A stretch of DNA of 64,000 nt from DASVBE01 sp963770375 (GTDB lineage Bacteria > Actinomycetota > Actinomycetes > Streptosporangiales > Streptosporangiaceae), in assembly GCA_963770375.1 (NCBI GenBank), contig CAVYPM010000012.1, positions 1-64,000 of the forward strand. Reading direction: 5' to 3'. The stretch's first letter is position 1; each line of letters starts with the position of its first letter. This document shows positions 16,204-24,721 of this stretch, in pieces. The notes under the pieces are model-generated. The model did no database searches, had not been told where the DNA came from, and was given only the letters and a program-made list of their open reading frames with translations. The position numbers and the translations under genes were made by a program.

Positions 16204-16530
16204 TCAGCCCAGCAGGCGCAGTGTGCCGCTGATCACCATGTATCCGCCGGCGAGCAGGGCAAGGGCGGCCAGGATCTCCCGCGCATGGCGGGCGAGCCAG
16301 TCCTTGAAGTGCCGGGTCGCCGTCATGGTGCGCTCGGCGTGGCGGCCAGGAAGGCGAACGGGATGATGACCAGCCCGAATTCGCATGAGCACGAACCCAG
16401 CGCACGGCCAGGGCCTGCGCTGCGGGGCCAATGTCCCGTTGACCAGAGCCGATCGCAGGGCGACGATATAGGCCGCGCCCGGGGTGCCGACCAAGGCGCC
16501 GATGAGAACAGCCAGCCCGTATCGCGGCTC
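16204..16530 (-). pseudogene. Gap-family (Sap-like) membrane protein, truncated and frameshifted
   Basis: Pieces in two frames: RYGLAVLIGALVGTPGAAYI and VALRSALVNGT, then in a neighbouring frame FGLVIIPFAFLAATPSAP, then FKDWLARHAREILAALALLA and GGYMVISGTLRLLG to the stop at 16204. This is the C-terminal half of a GAP-family protein (relatives of mycobacterial Sap, a lipid-export accessory membrane protein). The N-terminal helices are missing and at least two indels break the rest. Confidence 0.6.
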
Positions 16531-16589
16531 ACGCGATGACTGCCGCCGTGCCGCAGGGCCAGTCACCGGCTTCGGAGGCATTCGAGCGC

Positions 16590-16780
16590 ATCTCCGGCCG
16601 GTTATCGAACTCATCCAGGCTGACCCAGGCGACAGTCCTTGATTCGGCCGCCGCCCACAGCGCCAGGGCCATCGTCTCGCCGGCACCGGGAGGGCCGGTG
16701 AGAACGGTCAGCGAGCACCGCCGTGTGCCGTCGGCGATCAGCTTGCTGATCCGTGGCCGCTGCACCGGCCATTTCCGCAC
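16590..16780 (-). pseudogene. LAL/MalT-type LuxR regulator, N-terminal ATPase fragment
   Basis: Reads RPRISKLIADGTRRCSLTVL, TGPPGAGETMALALWAAAES and VAWVSLDEFDNRP. This is the P-loop start of a large ATP-binding LuxR (MalT-like) regulator, where relatives read APAGxGKT..LALWAAAExGxVAWVSLDExDNRP. The Walker A lysine is Glu here (GAGET). After DNRPE the similarity ends abruptly and the frame runs into the Gap-family remnant. It is non-functional. Confidence 0.65.
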
Positions 16781-16814
16781 CGTTCCCCGATACGCGGACC
16801 GGATTCATCAGCGC

Positions 16815-18308
16815 CTACGCCGCGGCGGCGGGCGCGGTCACTACCTTTTCGTCGACTGAGGTAAGTGGCTTGGTGACCTGTTCCAGTGATTTGCCTGCGG
16901 CGTTGACGCCGAGGAAGACCTCGACCAGGCCGCCGATGATCATGATGCCGGCGCCGATCAGATACCCCCAGAACAGCGGGGTCCGGGAGGTGCCGGTGCC
17001 GATCAGGGCGCCGTAGAAGGCGGGGCCGAGGGCGCCGGCGATGCAGCCGATGGCGAAGAAGATGGCGATCGCCTCGGCGCGGATCTCGATCGGCCAGGTT
17101 TCGGACACGGTCAGGTAGGCGGCGCTGGCGCCGGCGGAGGCGAAGAAGAAGACGACGACCCACATGATGGTCTGCGTGGTCGCGTTCAGCACCCCGGCGT
17201 CGAACATGACCGCCGACAGGCCCAGCAGGACGCCGGAGACCAGGTAGGTGCCGGCGATCATCTGCTTGCGGCCCCAGGAGTCGAACAGCGGGCCCAGGAC
17301 CAGCGGCCCGGCCAGGTTGCCGATGGAGAACGCCAGCCCGTACAGGGGGACCTTGTTCGAGGGCACGTGGTAGAAGTTGATCAGTACCAGGGCGTAGGTG
17401 AAGAAGATCGCGTTGTACAGGAACGACTGGGTGATCATCAAGGTGGCGCCGAGGATGGCCCGCTTGGTGAACCGGTGGAACACCAGCCGCAGGAACGTCA
17501 GGTATCCGTACCGGGTCTCCGGCACGATCTCGATCGCCTTGCTCTCATCGATCGGCGCGAGTTCCTGACCGGAGTCGCGGACCTGCTCCTCGATCTTGGC
17601 CATCACCTTGTCGGCTTCGTCCTGGCGGCCGTGGGTGACCAGCCAGCGCGGGGACTCGGGCAGCACCCGGCCCACGATGATGACGAAGATGGCCAGCACC
17701 GGGCCGAGCAGGAACGCCAGCCGCCAGCCCACGTTGGGGGCGAAGTGGTTGAGGAAGATGTAGGACACGAACGAGCCCAGAATGGCACCGGCCCAGTAGG
17801 AGCCGTTGATCCAGATGTCGACCCGGCCCCGGTACTTCGACGGCATCACCTCATCGATCGCGGAGTTGATCGCCGAGTACTGCCCGCCGATGCCCATCCC
17901 GGCGACGAACCGGGTGAGGTAGAAGAACACCAGCCACCCGGTGTGGTGCCCGGTGACGAACGCCGCCAGCCCGGTGCCGACCAGGTACAGCAGCAGCGTG
18001 AGAATGAACAGCCGCTTGCGGCCCAGCCGGTCCGACATCTTGCCGAACACCAGCGCGCCGATCATCTCACCGACCAGGTAGACCGAGGCGATCAGCCCGA
18101 CTTCGGTGGAGGTCATGCCCAGCGTGGAGGACTTGGTCAGCTCACCGCTGACCGAACTGGCCACGGTGATCTGCAGCCCGTCCAGGATCCACGCGCCGCC
18201 CAGGCCACACACCAGCCGGGTGTGGAACGGCGACCAGTTCAGGCGGTCAAGACGGGCCGGGATCAGGCTCCGGATCGGACGGGTCGCGGCGTCAGTCGTA
18301 GTACTCAT
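16815..18308 (-). CDS. MFS transporter (sugar-porter/MHS-like), intact
   Basis: 497-residue 12-helix major facilitator. The family motif GKMSDRLGRKR lies in the loop after TM2, PESPRWLVTHGRQDEADKVM after TM6 and DSWGRKQM in the second half; a cytoplasmic loop separates the halves. The substrate is probably a small organic acid or sugar but cannot be deduced. The ATG at 18308 has GAGGGGG 7 nt upstream. It overlaps by 4 nt (ATGA) the end of the frame that runs through the upstream MFS pseudogene. A CCATC-N5-GATG(C) palindrome lies 83 nt upstream, as before the CMD genes. Confidence 0.88.
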   Translation of the reverse strand: MSTTTDAATRPIRSLIPARLDRLNWSPFHTRLVCGLGGAWILDGLQITVASSVSGELTKSSTLGMTSTEVGLIASVYLVGEMIGALVFGKMSDRLGRKRLFILTLLLYLVGTGLAAFVTGHHTGWLVFFYLTRFVAGMGIGGQYSAINSAIDEVMPSKYRGRVDIWINGSYWAGAILGSFVSYIFLNHFAPNVGWRLAFLLGPVLAIFVIIVGRVLPESPRWLVTHGRQDEADKVMAKIEEQVRDSGQELAPIDESKAIEIVPETRYGYLTFLRLVFHRFTKRAILGATLMITQSFLYNAIFFTYALVLINFYHVPSNKVPLYGLAFSIGNLAGPLVLGPLFDSWGRKQMIAGTYLVSGVLLGLSAVMFDAGVLNATTQTIMWVVVFFFASAGASAAYLTVSETWPIEIRAEAIAIFFAIGCIAGALGPAFYGALIGTGTSRTPLFWGYLIGAGIMIIGGLVEVFLGVNAAGKSLEQVTKPLTSVDEKVVTAPAAAA

Positions 18309-19456
18309 TGCAGCCCCCTCGGGCCAGGTGATTGCCGACACCGGCCAGGCCGCCTGCCCCGGACGCATCGTCCGCGCGGGAAGGTGGCGAGCATCCCCCC
18401 GATGGTGGTAAGCGCTGAACGGGCGCCGTAGGAGTGGCGATCGCGGTTGGGCATGCAGCTCGCAGGCCCTGAAGTGCCGGGGTCAGTGCGCGTCACGCCT
18501 GCCGTTGTTCCTGGCGGGGCGGCGGAGCAACGCGGCTGCGGGGCTCTGCGTGCGAGGACAAAGCTCAGCCCGCCCATGATCACCGCGGCGATCGCCGCGA
18601 ACCCGAACAGGCGCAGGCCCACGCCGGCGTCCACCAGGGCCCGGTCCCGAACGCCGCGATGCCGTAACCGAGCTGGTAGAAGGCGATCACCGCCGGCCAC
18701 CGAGGCGCCGATGACCGCGAGCTGCTCCTGGGCGAAGCTGATCGTCAGCGGCAGCAGCGCGGAGCAGCCCAGCCCGGCCAGCGCGAAAGCCACGATGCCC
18801 AGTGCCGGGGTTCGGGTGGGCAGCAGCGCGATGACCACAAACATGGCGGTGCGGCGCCCTGGCGCCGCCCCGGGCGCCCCTGCCCGCAGCGGCAGGCCCG
18901 CGCTGACGGCGATCAGCGCCAGCAGCAGCACCGACGAGGTGACCGGCAGCCCCCACCAGAACCCCAGCCCGACGAAGATGGCCACGAACACCGGCGCCAG
19001 CGTGGTGCCCAGCCCCAGCAGCGCATTCAATACCAGCACCGAGGCATCGGCGCGGCCGGGGTGAAAGGCGGCGGTCAGGGTGTTGATGACCGGCGCGGTC
19101 AGGCCGAAACCGGCGCCCAGGCAGGCGGTGGCCGCCAGCAGCAGCCCGTACGCCACCGGCTGGCTGGAGGTGAAGAACACGCTGACGATCAGCAGTGCCA
19201 TCGACGCCAGGTCCGCGGCCAGGCCCGCCAGGAACACGCGCTTGGTCCCGAACCGGGCCGCCAGGCTGCCGCCCAGCACCGAGGTAGTGATCGCCGTCAC
19301 GACCTGCGGCAGGAACAGGAACCCGTACTGGGTATTGGACAGGCCGTACTGGCTGGGACTGGTGAAGATCGTGCTCGCCGCCGGGAAGGTGACCAGCGCA
19401 ATACCTTGCACCAGCCCGGCGGCGTAAACCGTGTTGATCTCAGCCTTGGTCGCCAT
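18305..19456 (-). pseudogene. MFS transporter with internal deletion and compensated frameshift
   Basis: The N-terminal half is good MFS sequence (start ATG 19456, FGTKRVFLAGLAADLASMAL). Near 18850 PGAAPGRR jumps to TAMFVVIALLPTRTPALGIV, so about 60 residues (roughly two helices) are missing. At about 18690 a shift replaces the expected VIAFYQLGYGIAAFGTGP, which is readable in the next frame, with Arg-rich text. A second indel near 18640 restores the frame (LVDAGVG...LFGFAAIAAVIMGG). Beyond about 18540 the frame is only read-through to 18305. It follows CMD copy 2 by 11 nt, so the two were probably an operon. Confidence 0.75.
18391..18405 (-). promoter_or_regulatory. CCATC-N5-GATGC palindrome, copy D
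   Basis: Near-perfect copy (one arm base differs) of the repeat found at 4063, 4499 and 19873, 83 nt upstream of the MFS gene at 18308. Confidence 0.4.
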
Positions 19457-19467
19457 TGCGCTTCCCG

Positions 19468-19809
19468 TTACTCATCGCCCAGTTCTTCCAGCGCGGCGTC
19501 GATGTCATACTCCAGCGCCGTCGCCACGCCCGGGGCGGCGGAGACGACCCGGCCGAGCCCGGCCACTGGCGCGATCGCCAGCAGCACGTCGGCGATCTCG
19601 TCTTTGGCCGCGCCCGCGGCCAGCGCCCGGGCGGTGCTCCATTCCAGGCAGACCGCCGATGACCCGATCGCCACCGACACCGCCAGCTGCAGCAGCGCGG
19701 CGGTCTTGGCATCCAGGGCCGATGCCTCGCCCAGGCTGGATCCCAGCCCTGCGTCGGCGAACCCCTCGTCGAAGATCGCCAGCCTGCGCAGGGTTTCCTG
19801 GAATCTCAC
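19468..19809 (-). CDS. CMD/AhpD-like family protein, copy 2
   Basis: 113-residue paralogue of the protein at 3652-4011 (shared FQETLRRLA, GxxAVCLEW, ARALAAGA, DVLLAIAPVAGLGRVV and DIDAALEE). The second Cys of copy 1's CLEWC is Ser here. The ancestral start seems lost: DNA aligned with copy 1's first codons reads ATGGACCAGGTGTGA, one base shorter, putting TGA at codon 5. A GTG at 19809, overlapping this, can restart the frame but has only a weak ribosome binding site. It is followed after 11 nt by the MFS pseudogene. A palindrome lies 64 nt upstream. Confidence 0.65.
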   Translation of the reverse strand: MRFQETLRRLAIFDEGFADAGLGSSLGEASALDAKTAALLQLAVSVAIGSSAVCLEWSTARALAAGAAKDEIADVLLAIAPVAGLGRVVSAAPGVATALEYDIDAALEELGDE

Positions 19810-19872
19810 ACCTGGTCCATCGGGTCTCGCTCGCCGTCAGGCACTAGTCCACCGCGTGGCAGGGGCGAAGTG

Positions 19873-19887
19873 CCATCCCACCGATGG
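19873..19887 (-). promoter_or_regulatory. CCATC-N5-GATGG palindrome, copy C
   Basis: CCATCCCACCGATGG, perfect arms with a different spacer from copies A and B. The arms are conserved while the spacer changed, which favours a protein-binding site. It lies 64 nt upstream of CMD copy 2. Confidence 0.5.
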
Positions 19888-19902
19888 GGGGAACCCGGGC
19901 CG

Positions 19903-20037
19903 TCACCCTTCCAGAAGCCCCGCCTCACGGGCCCGGGTGACCGCCTGATTGCGTGAGTTGACCCCCAGCTTGCGGTAGATCGACTTCATCTGCGACCTGA
20001 TGGTGTGCGGCGACAGGAACAACTCGGCGGCGATCAC
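19903..20037 (-). pseudogene. LuxR-type regulator, C-terminal HTH remnant (copy C)
   Basis: The best preserved of the three LuxR tails: IAAELFLSPHTIRSQMKSIY then RKLGVNSRNQAVTRAREAGL and LEG-stop. It covers the recognition helix and last helix of the GerE domain. Upstream of IAAELF the frame is not LuxR-like, so the gene is cut within the HTH. The order LuxR tail, palindrome, CMD gene is the same as at 4.1 kb. Confidence 0.75.
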
Positions 20038-20220
20038 GACGTTCACGATGACCACTATTCGATCTACGGGAATTCCACTCCGCCGCACTTGATCTCGGCC
20101 CCATGGGACTGGATCTGCTGACGGAGGAGCTAGCCTCCTGGTGCCCTCATACGGAGTCCCGGTAGTACTGGCTGAGAAAACGACGGAAATAAGCCCAGGG
20201 GCACCCAGCACGGCGGAGAG

Positions 20221-21279
20221 TCAGGCAGTCCCGCTCGCGGGCTCGACGAACTGGGCTCCGCTGGAGGCCGAGGCGTACCCGGCGAGGGCGACCTCGAGCG
20301 CCCGGAGCCCGTCCTCGCCGGACGCGCAGGGTGAAATCAGCCTTCCCTGCCGGACCGACGCGCAGAAGGTCTCGATCATCTCCGCGTCGGGATCCTCGGC
20401 GAACCCGGCCAGCCGGAGGCCGCCGGCCAGCCTGCCGCTCACGACCTGGACAGACTCCGCCAGGTCGTCGAGGTCTGCCGATCCCCCGGTGCCGACGAGC
20501 CTGAGGAAGAAGTCGTAGTCCCAGGGGTTGTTCGCCGGGACCGACCAGCTCGGGTCCAGCCCCGCGACCGCCCCGTTGTCGAGCACCAGCGAGAGCAGCG
20601 CACAGTCCTCGACGCCCGCGCCCCACAGCAGGGCGCCTGTCTCGGCAGCCACCGAGGCGACCTCGCGACCGGTCAGGTGGCGAACCAGGTCGGTCAGGTG
20701 GACCGAGTGGTCGATCAGCGCACCGCCGCCGGACTCGTGGGCCTGCGTGATCCACGCCGGATAGTGCGGGGGAAGCGGAGGCCGGCCGCGGTTGCCGGCC
20801 CTTAGCCCGATCACCTCACCCAGGGACCCCGAATCGATGGCCTTCTTGATGGAGCGCACGTGCGGCAGGAAGCGGCAGACGAAGGCGACATGAAGCTGGA
20901 CGCCTGCGTCCCGGCAGGCGGTGATCATCGCCCGTGCGTCGTCCACGGTCGTGGCGATCGGCTTCTCGGAGAACACGTGGCAGCCGGCCGAGGCGGCCGC
21001 TTCCACATGCCGGCGGTGCTGTGCCGTCGGACTGCATACCACCACGGCATCGAGCTCGCGCGAGGCGAGGAGCGCATCGAGGTCACCGGTCACGGGCGCG
21101 GCGAAATCGTCCGCTACCGATCGCGCGAGCGCTGGGTCCTCGTCGAATACGGCCACGAGCCGGGCCGAGGGCGTGGACGTCAGCGCCCGCGCGTACGACC
21201 ATGCATGCGGCTGGTGCGCACATCCGACGATCGCCACATTCAGGGGCGGGCTCACGGGCCCCCTCACGAGCGGGGTCAC
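20221..21279 (-). CDS. Gfo/Idh/MocA family oxidoreductase (second of pair)
   Basis: 352-residue NAD(P)-dependent sugar or inositol dehydrogenase-like enzyme. The N-terminal Rossmann half has LNVAIVGCAHQPHAWSYARA; the expected GxGxxG is altered to GCAHQPHAW, which is unusual. The signature EKPIATTVDDAR follows and the C-terminal half has GGGALIDHSVHLTDLVRHL, with the catalytic-region His. The GTG at 21279 overlaps the upstream stop (GTGA), indicating coupling with the other family member. The substrate is unknown. Confidence 0.85.
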   Translation of the reverse strand: MTPLVRGPVSPPLNVAIVGCAHQPHAWSYARALTSTPSARLVAVFDEDPALARSVADDFAAPVTGDLDALLASRELDAVVVCSPTAQHRRHVEAAASAGCHVFSEKPIATTVDDARAMITACRDAGVQLHVAFVCRFLPHVRSIKKAIDSGSLGEVIGLRAGNRGRPPLPPHYPAWITQAHESGGGALIDHSVHLTDLVRHLTGREVASVAAETGALLWGAGVEDCALLSLVLDNGAVAGLDPSWSVPANNPWDYDFFLRLVGTGGSADLDDLAESVQVVSGRLAGGLRLAGFAEDPDAEMIETFCASVRQGRLISPCASGEDGLRALEVALAGYASASSGAQFVEPASGTA

Positions 21280-22277
21280 GGTCCCTCCCACGTTGTCAGG
21301 TCGACCGGTTCCCCGGTCCGGGCCGAGTGCAGCGCGGCCAGCGCCGTACGCGTCGCGGCGATCCCATCGGAGACCGGCACCGGGGACGGGCCGCCGACGC
21401 GGACCGCCTCGGTAAACGCCGCGATCTCGCGGGCGTAGCCCCGCTCACCGACTGGATCGAGCCGGGTGACGCCCCCGCCGGCGAGGCAGATTGCCCCACC
21501 GTTGATCGAGTCGGAGTCCCAGGAGATCCGCCCGTCCGAGCCGGCGATCTCCACCATTGTCCTGAAGCCGTGGCCGGCCGGGTGGGCCCAGCTGGCCTCG
21601 ACCTGGCCCATGGCGCCGCTGGCGTAGCGCACCGTGGCCACGCCGTAGGTCGCAGGGCCGGCCGGGCTGTCCGCAGCGACGGCATGGACTCGCACCGCCG
21701 GGCTGCCGATCACCCAGGCCAGGTAGTCGAAGCCGTGCACGGCCAGGTCGAGCAACGGCCCGCCGGACTCCTCCGGCCGCGCCAGCCAGCCGTCTTCGCT
21801 CCAGCCCGGGAGCGAGGTCGTCGCGGAGTGGACCACCATGGCGACGTCCCCGATCTGGCCAGCCTCGACGAGATCCTTCGCCGCGCGGTGGTCGGGCTCG
21901 TAGCGGAGGACATGACCGATCATCACCACACGGTCACTGGCCGCCGCGGCCTCTTGAATTTGCTCCGCATCCCGGAGGGACAACGCGACAGGCTTCTCGC
22001 ACAGCACGTGCCGTCCCGCCTGGAGAGCACGAACGGTGAGCTCGGCGTGGCTCGACGGCGGAGTGCAGATGCTGATCACGTCGGTTTCCAGGGCCAGCAC
22101 CTCGTCGAGGCCGGTGCGCGCCTCGGCGCCCACGGATGCGGCGAGCTGCTCCGCCTTGGCGAGGTGGGTGTCCGCGACCGCCACCACGTCGACGCCCTCG
22201 GCCTTCGTGTAGGCCCGGACATGGCGTCCGGCGATCAGCCCGGCACCGATCACGCCGACCCGCAGCGACTCACTCAT
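21276..22277 (-). CDS. Gfo/Idh/MocA family oxidoreductase (first of pair)
   Basis: 333-residue enzyme with a canonical Rossmann start VGVIGAGLIAGRHVRAY, the ICTPPSSHAE segment, CEKPVALSLRDAE and the C-terminal GGPLLDLAVHGFDYLAWVIG containing the active-site region. It is probably an NAD(P)-dependent dehydrogenase of a sugar or cyclitol. The ATG at 22277 is used; an in-frame upstream ATG at 22322 is less likely. It forms a two-gene operon with the next oxidoreductase (4-nt overlap). No transporter or regulator is adjacent, so the pathway cannot be named. Confidence 0.88.
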   Translation of the reverse strand: MSESLRVGVIGAGLIAGRHVRAYTKAEGVDVVAVADTHLAKAEQLAASVGAEARTGLDEVLALETDVISICTPPSSHAELTVRALQAGRHVLCEKPVALSLRDAEQIQEAAAASDRVVMIGHVLRYEPDHRAAKDLVEAGQIGDVAMVVHSATTSLPGWSEDGWLARPEESGGPLLDLAVHGFDYLAWVIGSPAVRVHAVAADSPAGPATYGVATVRYASGAMGQVEASWAHPAGHGFRTMVEIAGSDGRISWDSDSINGGAICLAGGGVTRLDPVGERGYAREIAAFTEAVRVGGPSPVPVSDGIAATRTALAALHSARTGEPVDLTTWEGP

Positions 22278-22484
22278 GACCCGGACCCGTCCGGCGCGGT
22301 CCAGAACGGTCGATCGCCTCATCCTGAGTCAGGTCAGCCACCCCAGCGAGCCTACGTGGCCACTGGTCGCGGCAGGCACTGAATCAGACCGCAGCACGCA
22401 GGTCAGAAGGGATCAGGCTAGCCGGTGACATCTGCCTGACCCGTGCACCCGCTGGTCACACTCTGCTCTTCAGGTGGTATTTGC

Positions 22485-23978
22485 TCACGGTGAAGGTCTC
22501 GTGGACCCGCCGATGGGCCAGGCCAGCCGGGCGGCGACCCGGCTCAGCGCCGCCGCCAGGCAGCCCGGTGCCTCGTGCCAGACCTGGTGCCCGGCGCCCG
22601 GCACGATCGTCAGCCGCGCGTCCGGGAACACCGCGGCGGTGGCCTCGGCCGCCTGCCGCGGCAGCGGGCTGCACTCCCCCGCGACAACCTCCACCGGCCC
22701 GGTGAATCCGCTCAGCAGGCCCGGCAGGTCACCGCGCTCGGCAGCCTCGGCGACCGACGCGGATGTCTGCTCATGACCCTCCGGGCCGACCCGCACCGTG
22801 TCCGGGACCGGCGGCGCCTGCGCCGGAACCGCGAAAAGGCCGGGCCAGCCCAGCCGGAAATACTCCAGCGCCACCGCGGCCTCCTGTTCCTCGCTGGTGG
22901 TGCTGAGCTCGTCCAGTTCCGCGATCCTGGCCAGGGCTTCCGGCGTCGCCCTGGCCGCCAGCGCAGCGTCGAAACCGGAAAGACCGCCGTCGCCCACCGC
23001 GCCCAGGGTGTCGGCCAGCACCAGCCCGCTGACCCGGCCGGGCGCTCGCGCGGCCAGCTGCATGGCCAGGTAGCCGCCCCAGCTGTGGCCCAGCACCGTG
23101 GCGGCAGCCACGCCGTGCTGGTCCAGCACCGCCACCGCGTCGGCCACATGCCGGTCAATGGTGAACGGCCCTACGACGACCGACGGGGCCACACCACGCT
23201 GCGTGTACCGCAGAGCGTCCCAGCCCGCCAGCTCGGCGGCGAACCAGTCGCTGTAGTCGTTCACGCCCGGTCCGCCGTGCAGGACGAGCAACGGCCGGCC
23301 CGACCCGGACCGCACCCCGATCAGCTCCCCGCCGGGCACGCTGACAGCCAGAGTTCCCCCGGACCCGATCTTCTCGTTCATGCGCTGCACGGTAGAGCGC
23401 GAGGAGAGCGGGCCGCACCACATATTTCTGGTGCCGTCCGTGCCCGTGGTTGAGTTCCGGGACAGGAACCGCAGCCGCGCCGCCCGGGCGTCCCACGAAT
23501 AGACGACAGCGGTCCCGGCGATGACATCATGCAGCGCCCGGCGCTTGTCGCCCAGCACGATGCCCAGGAAGCCCAGCCCGAGGAAGAGGAAGCTCAACGG
23601 CAGTGCCAGCGTGCGCACGACCGCCTGGCGCCCGCTCGCGTCGGTCCCATCCGGCCGCACGACCCGGACGCCGAACATCGCCATGCCGGCCGTTTTGCCG
23701 CTTGCGGACCAGGAGTAGGCGAAGTACAGGAATTCCCAGGCCACGAACGCCAGGCCCACCCAGATGTCGCCCCTGTGCCAGTGGATGGGATCCCCTGTCA
23801 GCACGCTAGCCGCAAAATTGATGACGGCCAGGGCAAGCGCGAACAGAGCGATGATGACGCCCTGATCCACCGCGAAAGCGACAAAACGCGACGCAAACCC
23901 CGCATAGCGGCCTTGAAGGCTCATCCGGGTCACGGCTGGCGGGCTACCGGGCGCGGCTCCGCCGACCTGTGCGGTCAT
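22485..23978 (-). CDS. RDD membrane domain fused to alpha/beta hydrolase
   Basis: One 497-residue frame holds two usually separate proteins. Residues about 20-170 are an RDD domain (ASRFVAFAVDQGVIIALFAL, WEFLYFAYSWSASGKTAGMA, LGDKRRALHDVIAGTAVVY). About 30 linker residues follow, then a prolyl-iminopeptidase-like hydrolase from about 205 (LLVLHGGPGVNDYSDWFAAE; nucleophile GHSWGG; C-terminal PGAGHQVWHEAP). No ribosome binding site precedes the internal ATG of the hydrolase, so a true fusion is likely, though loss of an ancestral stop is possible. The start ATG overlaps the stop of the repeat protein upstream (ATGA). Confidence 0.8.
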   Translation of the reverse strand: MTAQVGGAAPGSPPAVTRMSLQGRYAGFASRFVAFAVDQGVIIALFALALAVINFAASVLTGDPIHWHRGDIWVGLAFVAWEFLYFAYSWSASGKTAGMAMFGVRVVRPDGTDASGRQAVVRTLALPLSFLFLGLGFLGIVLGDKRRALHDVIAGTAVVYSWDARAARLRFLSRNSTTGTDGTRNMWCGPLSSRSTVQRMNEKIGSGGTLAVSVPGGELIGVRSGSGRPLLVLHGGPGVNDYSDWFAAELAGWDALRYTQRGVAPSVVVGPFTIDRHVADAVAVLDQHGVAAATVLGHSWGGYLAMQLAARAPGRVSGLVLADTLGAVGDGGLSGFDAALAARATPEALARIAELDELSTTSEEQEAAVALEYFRLGWPGLFAVPAQAPPVPDTVRVGPEGHEQTSASVAEAAERGDLPGLLSGFTGPVEVVAGECSPLPRQAAEATAAVFPDARLTIVPGAGHQVWHEAPGCLAAALSRVAARLAWPIGGSTRPSP

Positions 23979-24673
23979 ACCCCCTCCAGGGCCTGCTGCC
24001 CGCCAGCCGGACCAGCCCGGACCGGCGGATCAGCCGGACCAGGCGGGCCGGTGTAGGGGCGGCGGCGGAGACGCGCGACCCACCGGGCGATGAATTCGTC
24101 GACACCGACGGTCTGGCTGCGGACCACGTCGAGCGCATCGCCCGCGATCCCGCCTGAGGATTTGGCGATGATTGCGCCAAGGTCGGTCTGCTGGATTATG
24201 GCGTCAATGTCGATGCGCTGCGCAATCGCGTTCATGTCCAGCCGGCCCATGAGGGCATCCAGGTCGACCTTCTGCATCACCGCGTCCACATCGACCTGCT
24301 GGACTATCTGGTTCACATCCACCCGCTGGACTATGGCGGTGATATCCACGGTGGCGAGCAGATGATTCAGGTCCAGGCGGGCTACGAGCTGGTTCAGGTC
24401 CACCCGTTCGAGCACGCGATTCAGGTCCACCCGGTCCAGCACGCTGGCGATGTCGACCTTCTCCAGCACGGCGTTCACATCGACCCGGCCCAGCAGCCCG
24501 TCGACGTCGATCTCGTCCAGCAGGGTGTTCATGTCGACCCGGCTCAGCAGCGCATTGATGTCCAGCGCGGAGACCACTAGCTCAACCGCACGCTCCGCGA
24601 CGGCCTGAGCCACCGCCTCCGCGGAGGGAACCAGCCGGTCCCCTACTGAACGCAGTCGCGCAACCGGGTCCAT
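23975..24673 (-). CDS. Protein of fifteen 9-residue Asp-initiated repeats, coupled to RDD protein
   Basis: 232 residues. After a helical N-terminus (1-37), residues 38-172 are fifteen unbroken 9-residue units of the form D-[LIVM]-[ND]-x-[LIV]-[LVMIA]-x-[RKQE]-[VIL], for example DVNAVLEKV, DLNRVLERV and DVDAVMQKV. The C-terminus (GGIAGDALDVVRSQTVGVDE, FIARWVARLRRR) is a conserved closing segment I associate with RDD-linked proteins. No signal peptide or membrane helix is evident. The function is unknown; coupling to the RDD protein suggests a cytoplasmic partner of that membrane protein. The stop overlaps the next ATG. Confidence 0.8.
   Translation of the reverse strand: MDPVARLRSVGDRLVPSAEAVAQAVAERAVELVVSALDINALLSRVDMNTLLDEIDVDGLLGRVDVNAVLEKVDIASVLDRVDLNRVLERVDLNQLVARLDLNHLLATVDITAIVQRVDVNQIVQQVDVDAVMQKVDLDALMGRLDMNAIAQRIDIDAIIQQTDLGAIIAKSSGGIAGDALDVVRSQTVGVDEFIARWVARLRRRPYTGPPGPADPPVRAGPAGGQQALEGV
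24158..24562 (-). repeat. 15 tandem 27-bp coding repeats
   Basis: The DNA of the 9-residue repeats: exactly 405 bp = 15 x 27 bp with no interruption. The units are diverged at DNA level but keep the GTCGACxTG-like start on the coding strand. Confidence 0.9.
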
Positions 24674-24721
24674 GAAAGGCTATTATCCAGGCGTCCTGCT
24701 GGCCGGGACCATCCCTCAGGG

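Noticed and set aside
24158..24562. The tandem 27-bp repeats as a CRISPR-like array
   Set aside because: The repeats are contiguous without spacers, diverged, and maintain a protein period of nine residues.
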